Below, in pieces: positions 51,460 to 60,228 of a stretch of DNA of 64,000 nt; position 1 is the first letter of the stretch, and each line of letters begins with the position of its first letter. The stretch comes from Pseudomonas sp. v388 (lineage in GTDB: Bacteria > Pseudomonadota > Gammaproteobacteria > Pseudomonadales > Pseudomonadaceae), in the NCBI RefSeq assembly GCF_003935425.1, contig NZ_RHQN01000008.1, positions 186,001 through 250,000 on the forward strand, in the 5' to 3' direction. Made by a program: the position numbers and the translations under genes. The notes under the pieces are model-generated. The model was not told the origin of the DNA and searched no databases. It was given only the letters and a program-made list of their open reading frames with translations.

Positions 51460-53129
51460 GGGTTGGGTTCCAGTTCAATGGCACGGGACGACGAGGGAGC
51501 GTTGAACGAGCGCGGCGCCGCCTCGCTGGTGCGGCCGCGAATCAGCGCTTCGGGATGACGGCTGAGGAAGTCGGTCAGTACCCGCACCGAGCGTGCGGTA
51601 CGCTGCACTTCTTCCATGGCCTGGCCCAACTGCTGGCGCCCTGGAGAATCTTCGCCCAGTGCGTCATTGGCCGTGCCGAGGGTTTTCTGCGCCTGCTGCA
51701 ACGTGCCACGCATCTGCGGCAGCACTGTGCCGTTGACCTGCTTGAGGGTTTTCTGCAACTCGCTCAGGCTGCCGTTGAGGTTGCCGGCCAGTTCATCGAG
51801 AGGCAAGCGGCTGACCTTGTCGACGAACGCCTGCAATTGCTCCTGCAATTTGTCAAAGCTACCCGGTACGGTCGGGATTTCCATTGGGCGTGCCTTGGGA
51901 TTGAAGGCGATCTTTTTCGCCTTGGGGTCGAAATCCAGCGCGACGTACAGCTGGCCGGTGAGCAGGTTGCCGGTACGGGCCTGGGCGCGCAGCCCGGCGT
52001 TGACGAACATGCCCAGCACCCTGGCGGATTTCTCCTCTTCGCTGCCGGTGCCGGCCAGTTCCTCGATCTTGGCCTGGGCGATGCCCAATCGGTCGGGGTA
52101 AATGACTGCGCCGACAATGCCAGGGAAGGTCTTGGTGGCCGGGTCATAGTCCAAGTCAACCGATACCACGCGGCCGATATTGACGCCGACGAATTCCACC
52201 GGCGAATTGACTGCCATGCCGCGCAGCGACTGATTGAAGCGCATGCGCACGTAAATAGGCTCGCCGTCGGGCGGCGCCATGGCAGTGGCTTGATCGTCGA
52301 AGATCTTGAACTCGGCGTTCTCCTCGGCGGGCACTGCGTCCGGGCTCCAGTTGGGTTCCCGGAAGGCGATGCCGCCGGACAGGATCGAGGTCAGCGACTG
52401 GGTATTGACCTTCAGGCCGGTGGCGCCGACCGTGACATCGACGCCGCTGGCGTTCCAGAAACGGGTGTCGGTGGTGATGAACTGGTCGTTGGGCGAGTTG
52501 ATGAAAATCTGCAGATCGACGCCCTTGCCGTCCTGGGACAGGTTGTAGGACACCACCTGGCCAACCTGGATACGGCGGAAGTACACCGGCGAGCCGATGT
52601 CCAGCGAGCCGAGGTCGTCGGTGTGCAGCGTGAAACGCTTGCCCTTTTCGCCGAAGGTCACCGGCGGCGGGGTTTCCAGGCCGGTGAAGTCGGTCTTGGT
52701 GTCTTCCGAGTTGCCGGCGTCGGCGCCGATGAACGCGCCGGACAACAGCGTATCCACGCCGGACACGCCATGGGCGCCGATGCGCGGGCGCACCACCCAA
52801 TACTGGCTGTCGACCCGCGTGAACGGTCCCGCGCTGTTGTTCAGTTCGATGGTGGCCAGCACGTGGGTGCGGTCGTCGCTCAGGCTGATCTCGGTGACCA
52901 TGCCGATCACCACGTTCTTGTACTTGACCTGGGTCTTGTTGGCTTCCAGGCCTTCGGCCGTCAGGAAACTCACGGTGATCCGCGGGCCGAGGTTCATCCA
53001 GTCGTGAAAAGCCATGGACAGGCCGATCACCGCCGCCACGATCGGCACCAGCCAGATCAGCGAGACGCGCACACGACGCCGTTTGACTTCAGGACGCGCA
53101 GGCGTCGAAGGGGAATTACTGTCGGACAT
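51456..53129 (-). CDS. pqiB: PqiB, periplasm-spanning MCE protein
   Basis: 557 residues: one N-terminal transmembrane helix (VSLIWLVPIVAAVIGLSMAF), then three MCE domains (GPRITVSFLTAEGLEANKTQVKYKNVVIGMV; the second near GSPVYFRRIQVGQVV; the third near NSPVEFVGVNIGRV) and a C-terminal coiled coil (LSELQKTLKQVNGTVLPQM) that builds the lipid channel. ATG 53129 is preferred, with AGAGG upstream; a start five codons earlier is weaker. It overlaps the second pqiA gene by 14 bases. Confidence 0.94.
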   Translation of the reverse strand: MSDSNSPSTPARPEVKRRRVRVSLIWLVPIVAAVIGLSMAFHDWMNLGPRITVSFLTAEGLEANKTQVKYKNVVIGMVTEISLSDDRTHVLATIELNNSAGPFTRVDSQYWVVRPRIGAHGVSGVDTLLSGAFIGADAGNSEDTKTDFTGLETPPPVTFGEKGKRFTLHTDDLGSLDIGSPVYFRRIQVGQVVSYNLSQDGKGVDLQIFINSPNDQFITTDTRFWNASGVDVTVGATGLKVNTQSLTSILSGGIAFREPNWSPDAVPAEENAEFKIFDDQATAMAPPDGEPIYVRMRFNQSLRGMAVNSPVEFVGVNIGRVVSVDLDYDPATKTFPGIVGAVIYPDRLGIAQAKIEELAGTGSEEEKSARVLGMFVNAGLRAQARTGNLLTGQLYVALDFDPKAKKIAFNPKARPMEIPTVPGSFDKLQEQLQAFVDKVSRLPLDELAGNLNGSLSELQKTLKQVNGTVLPQMRGTLQQAQKTLGTANDALGEDSPGRQQLGQAMEEVQRTARSVRVLTDFLSRHPEALIRGRTSEAAPRSFNAPSSSRAIELEPNP

Positions 53130-53736
53130 CTTCAACCTCTGCATCCCAGATAAGCCGGGGATCGAAACTCATGGCGGCGAACATCGTCATCACCACTACC
53201 AAGCCAAAAAACAGAATGCCGATACGCGGCTCGATGGTGCTGAGCTCACGAAACTGCACAAGAGACGCCACCAGCGCCACGACCAGCACATCGAGCATCG
53301 ACCAGTAGCCGATCAGTTCGATGAAGCGATAGAGCCTGGCGCGTTCGACCATTGCCCAGCGACTGCGCCGCTGGCAGGTAATCAGCAACATGCCCAGCAC
53401 CAGGAATTTCACGCAGGGCACCACGACGCTGGCGATGAAGATCAGTACCGCGATGTCCCACGAGCCGCTTTTGAAGAACTCGATCACGCCGCTCATGATG
53501 GTGTTCTGGCTGCTGTTGCCCAGCAGCGTGGTGTACATCACCGGCAGGACGTTGGCCGGAATGTAGAAAATCAGCCCGGCGATCAGAAATGCCCAGGTGC
53601 GGCTGATGCTGTCGGGCTTGCGTCGGTGCACAGCCGAATCGCAGCGCGGGCACTGGCTGACGCCTTCATCACAGGCATAGCCGCAGATATGGCACAGGCA
53701 CAGCCGGCTTTCGCCTGCAAAGGGAACGCCGTTCAT
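53116..53736 (-). CDS. pqiA: PqiA-like membrane subunit (second half)
   Basis: 206 residues with a zinc-ribbon-like N-terminus (LCLCHICGYACDEGVSQCPRCDSAVH, two CxxC pairs) and four predicted membrane helices (FLIAGLIFYIPANVLPVM, IAVLIFIASVVVPCVKFLVLGMLLI, MLDVLVVALVASLVQF, IGILFFGLVVVMTMFAAMSF). In E. coli PqiA is one protein of about 417 residues with two such halves; here they are two genes. It overlaps its upstream partner by four bases. Confidence 0.92.
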   Translation of the reverse strand: MNGVPFAGESRLCLCHICGYACDEGVSQCPRCDSAVHRRKPDSISRTWAFLIAGLIFYIPANVLPVMYTTLLGNSSQNTIMSGVIEFFKSGSWDIAVLIFIASVVVPCVKFLVLGMLLITCQRRSRWAMVERARLYRFIELIGYWSMLDVLVVALVASLVQFRELSTIEPRIGILFFGLVVVMTMFAAMSFDPRLIWDAEVEDVRQ

Positions 53737-54362
53737 GAAGGACGTACTCCCAGTTCATCCCACAGGCGGCGAATGTCGCGGTTGGCGATCAGCAGAATCA
53801 GCACCATGAGCATGGCCATGGCCCACAGGCCGACGCCGGGGTGCACATCGAGCATCCCCGACAGCTTGATGATCGCCACCAGGATGCCGAGCATGCACAC
53901 CTCCAGCATGCTCCAGGGCCGCAGGTGCTCCAGCGCTCGCATGCACGTCTTGAAGCCCGGAGCGACGACGCCTTGCTGAGCGTGCAACAGCACCCAGAAG
54001 AGCAGGGCGATCTGCAACAGCGGGGCAAAGATGATCGACAGTCCGGCCACCAGCGCGATCAGCGTGATGCGCCCCTGGGCCAGGGCTTCGACCGATTGCC
54101 ACAGCGTCACTTCGTTGGTCAGGCCTTTCATATTGATGCTGATCACCGGAAACAGGTTGGCGAACAGAAACAGCAGCGCCGCAGCCACGGTGAGCGCCAG
54201 CAGCTGTTCGATGCTCAGCCGGTGCCCGCGCCCCAGCAAGGCGTGGCAACGCAGGCAATGGGCCGACTCACCGGGCTTGAGCGGCACTGCTTCATAGAGC
54301 GAGTCGCAATGCTCGCAAATGATCAGGCCTTGAGAATGGGCTGGGGAATGCTCAGTGGTCAT
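53733..54362 (-). CDS. pqiA: PqiA-like membrane subunit (first half)
   Basis: 209 residues, first gene of pqiA-pqiA-pqiB-pqiC. N-terminal CxxC pairs (IICEHCDSLYE, HCLRCHALLG) and four helices (LLALTVAAALLFLFANLFPVI, LIALVAGLSIIFAPLLQIALLFWVLL, MLEVCMLGILVAIIKL, LWAMAMLMVLILLIA). Matches the first PqiA domain. Only a weak ribosome site precedes ATG 54362. PqiA energises or loads lipid transfer to the MCE tunnel; details are from family knowledge. Confidence 0.92.
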   Translation of the reverse strand: MTTEHSPAHSQGLIICEHCDSLYEAVPLKPGESAHCLRCHALLGRGHRLSIEQLLALTVAAALLFLFANLFPVISINMKGLTNEVTLWQSVEALAQGRITLIALVAGLSIIFAPLLQIALLFWVLLHAQQGVVAPGFKTCMRALEHLRPWSMLEVCMLGILVAIIKLSGMLDVHPGVGLWAMAMLMVLILLIANRDIRRLWDELGVRPS

Positions 54363-54539
54363 GGACGCCGTTGATGCTGTTGTGGGTTGTGCTGCCGCGC
54401 GGCACGGAACGATACCTGCTTCACGTTACGAAGGCATTTTTTTATGTGTCACGGCCAGGCACGGCCGGATGAAGGATGGACCGCAGGCGAACGCGGTCGT
54501 TCCAGTGTCATTGCGCCATTATGTCGAAGTCGCTGCGAT

Positions 54540-54645
54540 TTCCCCAGCAGCCACCTCGCTGGCGAATAGCGCGGTGCCGACGCGGTGGAGGTACCGTCGG
54601 GGCAGGCCCTTCACCAGCAGGCTGGCCCCTACAAGGTTTTTTTTC
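54540..54645. repeat. Degenerate REP elements before the pqi promoter
   Basis: Reverse REP-like text near 54612-54635 (TCACCAGCAGGCTGGCCCCT) and a second copy near 54553-54575 (CTCGCTGGCGAATAGCG) flank GC-rich spacers. Same family as the copies at 49.0 and 63.2 kb. The rest of 54363-54628 (266 bases) shows nothing else firm. Confidence 0.6.
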
Positions 54646-54934
54646 CCGGCATCGCGCGTTTTTGCAGGTAGCCCAGCAGTTGCCTGGCGGACTGGGGCAC
54701 GTTGTGGTCATCGAAGGTCAGGCAGATGGCGCGAGTCTCATCCTCGATGGTCAGTTCGTACTGCTTCAGGTCGGCTGCCTGGTCCGACAACGCCTGCCCG
54801 GACTGGCGCAATCCGCTTTCTTCCACCAACCGCCGGACCGTTTCGGCTTCCGGCGCTTCCAGGGTGGTGGTATCGACCTCGCAGCGCCGGATGGCGCCGA
54901 CGAAACCACCGGATTGCACTAGACAGACTTTCAT
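54629..54934 (-). CDS. Emfourin-like inhibitor of the adjacent protease
   Basis: 101 residues matching the protealysin-inhibitor (emfourin) pattern: MKVCLVQSGGFVGAIRRCEVD at the N-terminus, LVEESG, and LKQYELTIEDETRAICLTFDD in the centre. It is directly downstream of the M4 protease gene on the same strand (19 bases apart). The inhibitor would silence the enzyme inside the producing cell; emfourin of Serratia does so for protealysin. Cytoplasmic, as no signal peptide. Confidence 0.85.
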   Translation of the reverse strand: MKVCLVQSGGFVGAIRRCEVDTTTLEAPEAETVRRLVEESGLRQSGQALSDQAADLKQYELTIEDETRAICLTFDDHNVPQSARQLLGYLQKRAMPGKKTL

Positions 54935-54953
54935 GGGGCAGGCCTCTTGTGGT

Positions 54954-56021
54954 TCAAACGGTCATGCCGACCTTTTTCCAAGCCGCCTGGACCGCCTTTT
55001 TCGCCGTTGCACCGAAGCGCGGGTCGCCGGCCACCTTGATGCTGGTCCTGGCGCACTCCACGAACTGACAGTCCGCCGGCAGTTGCAGCATGGTTTCATA
55101 CCAGATTCGGCCCGCGATGTCCCAGGCATTGCCGCCCAGTGCCTTGGCAGCCAGGACGAACGCGCGGTTGGGGATGCCGGAGTTGATGTGCACGCCGCCG
55201 CGATCCTTGGCACCGGTGTACAGGTCGGCCATGTGCGCCGGCTGTGGATCGTCGCCCAGCTCAGGGTCGTCAGTGTACGCCGTGCCAGGGAATTCCATGT
55301 CGCGAATCCCGCGTCGTGTCGGGGCCGGGACCAGCAGCTCGCTGCCGATCAGCCAGCTGGACTGCTCGGCGCTGGTGCCGTCTTTCCACTGGCGGACCAG
55401 AATGCCGAACACATCGGCGAAGTGTTCATTCAGGGCCCCGGATTGCCCCTGATACTCCAGGTTGGAGCTGAAGGCCTGGACGCCGTGGGTCAATTCGTGA
55501 CCGATCACTTCCAGGCTGCCCGTGAAGCGCTTGAACACGATGTCGTCGCCGTCACCGTAGGCCATCTGGCTGCCGTTCCAATAGGCGTTATTGAGCGGCA
55601 CCGCCTCGCCGTCGAAGCCAACCTCCGCCACATGCACCGTGGACACCAGGCTCATGCCGGCGTCATCCAGGGAATTGCGCTCGAACAGTTCCAGATAAAA
55701 GTCGTAGACGTCACCCGATCCGTCGAAGGCTTCGTCTAGCGCGGCATCGCCGGTCGCTTGCTCGCCTTCGGAACGCTTGAGCGTGCCCGGCAGGTTGTCG
55801 GTGCCTTGCGCGTCATAGACCATGCGGTGCTTGCCGCCATCCGGCGATTGCACCGCCAGCATGGTCGGCATGACGCGGGCGGTCAGGCGTGAGGCGACGA
55901 AGGCCGAGCTGCTGGTGAGGTTGGCAAGGGCGCGGGCACTCAGCGGCCCTTCGCCGGAAAGCGCCATATGCTCCAGGATATAGGGCGGAATGATGCAATG
56001 AAGCGGATTGCGACTGCACAT
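54954..56021 (-). CDS. Protealysin-like M4 (thermolysin-family) metalloprotease
   Basis: 355 residues. A very short propeptide (CSRNPLHCIIPPYIL, the protealysin type) replaces the long thermolysin one; there is no Sec signal, as in other protealysins. Zinc motif HELTH (H175, E176, H179) and the third ligand in ALNEHFADVFG (E199) are intact, as is the C-terminal region with the conserved DRGGVHINSGIPNRAF. ATG 56021 follows AGGAG. Followed 19 bases on by an emfourin inhibitor gene. How it leaves the cell, if it does, is unknown. Confidence 0.92.
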   Translation of the reverse strand: MCSRNPLHCIIPPYILEHMALSGEGPLSARALANLTSSSAFVASRLTARVMPTMLAVQSPDGGKHRMVYDAQGTDNLPGTLKRSEGEQATGDAALDEAFDGSGDVYDFYLELFERNSLDDAGMSLVSTVHVAEVGFDGEAVPLNNAYWNGSQMAYGDGDDIVFKRFTGSLEVIGHELTHGVQAFSSNLEYQGQSGALNEHFADVFGILVRQWKDGTSAEQSSWLIGSELLVPAPTRRGIRDMEFPGTAYTDDPELGDDPQPAHMADLYTGAKDRGGVHINSGIPNRAFVLAAKALGGNAWDIAGRIWYETMLQLPADCQFVECARTSIKVAGDPRFGATAKKAVQAAWKKVGMTV

Positions 56022-56295
56022 TGACTGACTCCTGTTATTCAACACCACGGCAGTAACGCCAGCCGTCAGCATAGCCGGTGATAAAGCGGGTTCATGACTG
56101 TGTCGGCGTTCATCGCCGGTTTTCCTGATAATGAAATATTTGATTACAGGATCGCCGCCAGGGTCGCACCCCCGGCCTTCGGGGCTGCGTGGCGCCGTGA
56201 TGGCCGGACTGGCCGTGCGTCACCACGACGCAGCAGGGCACAGCGCCGGGCGGCGGTGCTAGACTCGCGCCACTTCAAACCAGGAGCAGACTTTC

Positions 56296-56673
56296 GTGCG
56301 CAAGACGGTAATGATCATGGCAGTACTGGCACTGGCCGGATGCGATGCAGGCGGTTCCAAATCTGCACAGTCTCAGCCCTCGCCGCAGCAGGCTTCACAG
56401 AGCACGGCGGCGCCGCAGGTCCCTGTTTCCGAGGTGGCCGGGCCGAAATGGTTCATCCAGATGAACTCCAGGGAAGCAGTCAGCGACACCAGCGCCTGGT
56501 TGCTCGAACGCGGCTATGCGCCGGTGATCGTGGTCATCGACGGCAAGCAACAGATGTTGCTTGGCCCTTATGAGAGTGACGCCCAGGCCCAGGAGCAGTT
56601 GGTCGCCTTGCAGGCCAAGGTGGCGAAATCGCACCGCTTCACGTCGCCATCGGTGATTCAGCGCAACGAGTAG
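56296..56673 (+). CDS. Small lipoprotein with SPOR-like fold
   Basis: 125 residues from GTG 56296, with AGGAG upstream. Signal MAVLALAGC with acylated Cys16 (+2 Asp). A Ser/Gln-rich linker precedes a domain of about 70 residues (WFIQMNSREAVSDTSAWLLERGYAPVIVVIDGKQQMLLGPYESDAQAQEQLVALQA) whose spacing resembles SPOR repeats that bind denuded peptidoglycan. No cognate division gene nearby. The SPOR call is by pattern only. Confidence 0.75.
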   Translation: MRKTVMIMAVLALAGCDAGGSKSAQSQPSPQQASQSTAAPQVPVSEVAGPKWFIQMNSREAVSDTSAWLLERGYAPVIVVIDGKQQMLLGPYESDAQAQEQLVALQAKVAKSHRFTSPSVIQRNE

Positions 56674-56679
56674 ACACTC

Positions 56680-56710
56680 GCAAATGCGGGCCTTCACGGT
56701 CCGCATTTGC
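56680..56710. terminator. Bidirectional hairpin between convergent genes
   Basis: GCAAATGCGG / CCGCATTTGC, a perfect 10-bp stem with an 11-base loop, between the SPOR-like gene and the convergent DUF883 gene. It starts 6 bases after the SPOR-like stop. No strong U tract on either side. Confidence 0.5.
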
Positions 56711-56730
56711 CTGGCCTCAGCGGCGGCCGA

Positions 56731-57048
56731 TCAACGACGGCCCAGCAGCAAGCCAACCACCAGGCCAAATCCGGCCGACGCGGCAACGGTCTGCCATGGG
56801 TGTACACCGATGTAGGTTTCGGTGGCTTCGACCACAGGCTTGGTGCGCTCGCGCACGCTGGCAACCGACTCCATCGCCTGACGCAGTTTCAGGCTGACCT
56901 GCGCACGCAGGGTTTCCGCCTCTTCGCCCACCAGGGTGGAGCTGTCCTTGAGCAATTTGTCCGATTCTTCGATCAATGCCTGAAGTTCGCTGAACGCCTG
57001 GTCCTTGATCTGATCGGCGGCGGTCTGGGCGGTGGTTTTACGGGTCAT
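56731..57048 (-). CDS. DUF883 (YqjD/ElaB-like) membrane-anchored protein
   Basis: 105 residues: a helical, charged body (coiled-coil like, LQALIEESDKLLKDSSTLVGEEAETLRAQ) followed by YIGVHPWQTVAASAGFGLVVGLLLGRR, the typical C-terminal membrane anchor with GLLLGRR. E. coli relatives bind ribosomes to the inner membrane in stationary phase. ATG 57048 follows AAGGA; a longer frame upstream is rejected. Confidence 0.9.
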   Translation of the reverse strand: MTRKTTAQTAADQIKDQAFSELQALIEESDKLLKDSSTLVGEEAETLRAQVSLKLRQAMESVASVRERTKPVVEATETYIGVHPWQTVAASAGFGLVVGLLLGRR

Positions 57049-57210
57049 GGTGTTTTCCTTCAATTGACGGCAGTAGTGACCAATGGAGTTCAGCGGTGCC
57101 GAAAAAGTTGCACGGCTGTCGACACCGCAGCGTTTTGGTTCAGGTTTCCATCCGGCAGTGGCCCGCACGGGTGTAAGATGCAGCCGGTTTTTTAGCAGTA
57201 GGTGATCGCT

Positions 57211-57465
57211 ATGAGTTTCAATCTGGCCAATCGGCCGCTTCCTGAACGTGCCGCTATCGAAGACGAAAAATCCCGCTTGTTCGACCTGTGGCAGAGCAAT
57301 CTGGGCAAGGCCAAGGGCGAGGCCGCGCGGCTGATGGGCGAGCGGGCCAAGCGCAAGGGCAAATGGTCTGAATGGGTCCGTTCGGAACTGGACGGCATGA
57401 GCCCGCCCGAATACGCCAACATGGTGCGCAGTGAAGTCAATCGGCTGATGGCGGCGGCCCGCTAG
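57211..57465 (+). CDS. Small conserved-type hypothetical protein
   Basis: 84 residues, basic and helical (LWQSNLGKAKGEAARLMGERAKRKGKWSEWVRSELDGMSP). Not recognised. ATG 57211 has a TAGGTG site; a GTG three codons earlier is possible. No signal peptide or membrane segment. It is divergent from the DUF883 gene and convergent with the lipoprotein gene. Confidence 0.65.
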   Translation: MSFNLANRPLPERAAIEDEKSRLFDLWQSNLGKAKGEAARLMGERAKRKGKWSEWVRSELDGMSPPEYANMVRSEVNRLMAAAR

Positions 57466-57478
57466 CCCGCCGACCTGA

Positions 57479-57958
57479 CTACCAGTGGCTGCCATAGCCC
57501 TGCGGCAGGCTCAGAGTGCCGCTGTCTTCGAAGCGCAGGGTGCCGAAGACCCCGCCAGCCAGTTTGCCGCGCAGGGTGTAGGGCAGATTGTCCAGGCGGC
57601 CGCTCTGCGTCAGGCCTACTGCCTGGCGCAACGCCGCGAAGGCCGAGATGCTCACCGGCACCACCAGCACCGCTTCGGAAAAACGGCCGATGCGGCCTTG
57701 CTGGTCGCTGACCCCGGAGGCCAGCAGCCGATCGTTGACCTCCAGCTCCAGCGCGACGCCGCTGTAATCGATGGCCGTCTCGTTGGGGTTCTGCAAGCGC
57801 AACCTGACCGCCATGCGCGCTTCCATCCCTTGGCCCGGCAACGGGTCGATCCCCACCACATTGATACTCAGCGGGTCGCGATTGGGCAGCAGGGCGCAGG
57901 CGCTCAATGCCAGCAGCAGGGCGGCGGCGCACAGGGCGCGAATCGGATGTCTGGGCAT
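57479..57958 (-). CDS. LEA14-like lipoprotein
   Basis: 159 residues. Signal LCAAALLLALSAC with lipobox LSAC and acylated Cys21, then a Water-stress (LEA type 2) domain: NVVGIDPLPGQGMEARMAVRLRLQNPNETAIDYSGVALELEVNDRLLASG. These envelope proteins are of uncertain role. It stops 14 bases from the convergent small gene. Confidence 0.85.
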   Translation of the reverse strand: MPRHPIRALCAAALLLALSACALLPNRDPLSINVVGIDPLPGQGMEARMAVRLRLQNPNETAIDYSGVALELEVNDRLLASGVSDQQGRIGRFSEAVLVVPVSISAFAALRQAVGLTQSGRLDNLPYTLRGKLAGGVFGTLRFEDSGTLSLPQGYGSHW

Positions 57959-58137
57959 GGCAAGGCTCCGCGGGCTGGGCAGTGATACCGGCTCAGACCA
58001 CGTCCGTGGCCGTAGATTCGGCCGGTCGCGCCAGTCGGCCGATGGCCTTCACAGGCATCCTCGCTCAAATACCCGCTAATCTGCCTGATCTGACCATTGC
58101 CTGGCGCCGCGCCCGGAAGGATGATCAACCTGACTCC

Positions 58138-58149
58138 AATAACAACAAT
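58138..58149 (+). promoter_or_regulatory. A-rich Hfq/Crc-type motif before the thiolase
   Basis: AATAACAACAAT, four AAN triplets, lies just before the AGGAG site of the thiolase. It predicts the same catabolite control as the sugar locus. Confidence 0.55.
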
Positions 58150-58165
58150 CTTCAGGAGATAAATC

Positions 58166-59359
58166 ATGTCCCTTGATCAGCAAGACCCGATTGTCATTGT
58201 CAGCGCTGCCCGCACCCCCATGGGCGGCTTTCAGGGCGAACTGCAGAGCCTGAGCGCCACCCGGCTGGGTTCGGCGGCGATTCGCGCCTGCGTTGAGCGC
58301 GCCGGCATCGATCCGCAGGACGTCGAGGAGGTGCTGTTCGGTTGCGTGTTGCCCGCCGGACTGGGGCAAGCGCCTGCACGTCAGGCAGCACTCGGTGCCG
58401 GTCTGAGCACTGTGACCTTGTGCACCACGGTCAACAAAATGTGCGGCTCCGGCATGCAGACCGCGATCCTTGCCCACGACCTGCTGATGGCCGGCAGCGT
58501 CGGCGTGGTGGTCGCCGGGGGCATGGAAAGCATGTCCAACGCGCCGTACCTGCTGGATCGCGCCCGGGGCGGCTATCGCATGGGGCACGGCAGAGTGCTC
58601 GACCACATGTTTTTCGACGGCCTTGAAGACGCTTACGAGCCGGGTCGCCTGATGGGCACCTACGCTGAAGAATGCGCGCAGCAGAATGATTTCAGCCGTG
58701 AAGCGCAGGATGCCTTTGCCCTGGCCTCGTTGACCCGCGCCCAGGACGCCATCGCCCAGGGCTGGTTCGACGACGAGATCGTGGCGGTGGACGTCACGGT
58801 CGGCAAGGAACAGCGCCGGATCAGCCAGGACGAGCAACCGCCCAAGGGCAGGCCGGACAAGATTCCCACCCTCAAGCCGGCCTTTCGTGACGGCGGTACC
58901 GTGACGGCGGCCAATTCCAGCTCGATCTCCGATGGCGCTGCGGCGCTGCTGTTGATGCGCCAGTCCGAGGCGCAACGCCGTGGGCTTGCGCCGTTGGCCC
59001 GGATCGTCGGCCATGCCGCGTTCGCCGATGAGCCGGGGCTGTTCACCACCGCACCCATCGGCGCCATGCAACGACTGCTGAGCAAAACCGGCTGGTCGGT
59101 GGACGATGTGGACCTGTTCGAAATCAACGAGGCGTTTGCCGTGGTGCCGCTGGTGGCGATGAAGCGCCTGGAACTGCCTCACGACAAGGTCAACGTTCAC
59201 GGCGGTGCCTGCGCACTGGGGCATCCGGTCGGTGCGTCGGGCGCGCGAATCCTGGTGACCCTGCTCTCGGCCTTGCGGCGCCGGCAGCTCAAGCGCGGCG
59301 TGGCCGCCATCTGCATTGGCGGCGGCGAGGCGACAGCCATGGCCATCGAATTGCTTTGA
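58166..59359 (+). CDS. Thiolase (acetyl-CoA C-acetyltransferase type)
   Basis: 397 residues. Catalytic Cys93 in VNKMCGSGM, His353 in GGACALGHPVG and Cys383 in AAICIGGGEATAMA are all present; GGMESMSNAPYLL is the biosynthetic/acetoacetyl-CoA type signature. It joins or splits acetoacetyl-CoA in ketone, amino-acid or short-chain fatty acid metabolism. AGGAG and an A-rich motif precede ATG 58166. The hydratase gene follows by 95 bases, suggesting a shared pathway. Confidence 0.92.
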   Translation: MSLDQQDPIVIVSAARTPMGGFQGELQSLSATRLGSAAIRACVERAGIDPQDVEEVLFGCVLPAGLGQAPARQAALGAGLSTVTLCTTVNKMCGSGMQTAILAHDLLMAGSVGVVVAGGMESMSNAPYLLDRARGGYRMGHGRVLDHMFFDGLEDAYEPGRLMGTYAEECAQQNDFSREAQDAFALASLTRAQDAIAQGWFDDEIVAVDVTVGKEQRRISQDEQPPKGRPDKIPTLKPAFRDGGTVTAANSSSISDGAAALLLMRQSEAQRRGLAPLARIVGHAAFADEPGLFTTAPIGAMQRLLSKTGWSVDDVDLFEINEAFAVVPLVAMKRLELPHDKVNVHGGACALGHPVGASGARILVTLLSALRRRQLKRGVAAICIGGGEATAMAIELL

Positions 59360-59454
59360 CCAAGCCTTTGTAAAACAGAGACCTGGCGGCGTTCTCCAGA
59401 ACAGTCCTGAAGAGGGATAACGTCGCTTGAAGCGTTGAATAAGGATATCCATCA

Positions 59455-60228
59455 ATGACATACGAGATGATTCTGTCGGAGTGTCGAGGACGAGTCGCGC
59501 TGGTGACCTTCAATCGTCCCAAAGCGCTCAATGCCTTGAACGCGCAGCTGATCGACGAACTCAATCATGCGCTGGACGGTTTCGAGCGCGACCCAGGCAT
59601 CGGCTGCATTGTCCTGACCGGTTCCAGCAAAGCGTTCGCCGCAGGCGCAGACATCAAGGAAATGGCCGACCTGACTTACCCGCAGATTTACCTGGACGAC
59701 CTGTTCGTCGAGAGCGACCGGGTGGCGGCGCGGCGCAAGCCGATGATCGCAGCGGTGGCCGGGTTTGCCCTGGGAGGCGGCTGTGAACTGGCGCTGATGT
59801 GCGACTTCATCCTGGCCGGTGACAACGCACGGTTCGGCCAGCCGGAAATCAACCTCGGGGTGCTGCCGGGCATGGGCGGCACCCAGCGTCTGACCCGCGC
59901 GGTCGGCAAGGCCAAGGCCATGGAGCTGTGCCTGTCCGGTCGGCTCATGGATGCCGAGGAAGCGGAGCGGGCGGGTCTGGTAGCCAGGGTCATTCCGGTG
60001 GACCGGTTGCTCGACGAAGCCCTGGCCGTGGCGGCGACCATTGCCGCCAAATCGCTGCCGGTCGCCATGATGGTCAAGGAAAGCGTGAATCGCGCGTTCG
60101 AGGTCAGTCTGGCGGAAGGCATACGCTTCGAGCGCCGGGTGTTCCATGCGGCGTTCGCCAGCGAAGACCAGAAGGAAGGGATGAGCGCTTTTATCGCCAA
60201 ACGCGAACCGGCGTTCAAAGGCCGCTGA
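59455..60228 (+). CDS. Enoyl-CoA hydratase (crotonase family)
   Basis: 257 residues. [15 protein letters not shown] (oxyanion hole), [13 protein letters not shown] with Glu111, and [18 protein letters not shown] with Glu131: both catalytic glutamates are intact. It hydrates trans-2-enoyl-CoA. AAGGAT precedes ATG 59455. Its stop overlaps the end of the convergent VgrG-like gene by 14 bases. Confidence 0.93.
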   Translation: MTYEMILSECRGRVALVTFNRPKALNALNAQLIDELNHALDGFERDPGIGCIVLTGSSKAFAAGADIKEMADLTYPQIYLDDLFVESDRVAARRKPMIAAVAGFALGGGCELALMCDFILAGDNARFGQPEINLGVLPGMGGTQRLTRAVGKAKAMELCLSGRLMDAEEAERAGLVARVIPVDRLLDEALAVAATIAAKSLPVAMMVKESVNRAFEVSLAEGIRFERRVFHAAFASEDQKEGMSAFIAKREPAFKGR

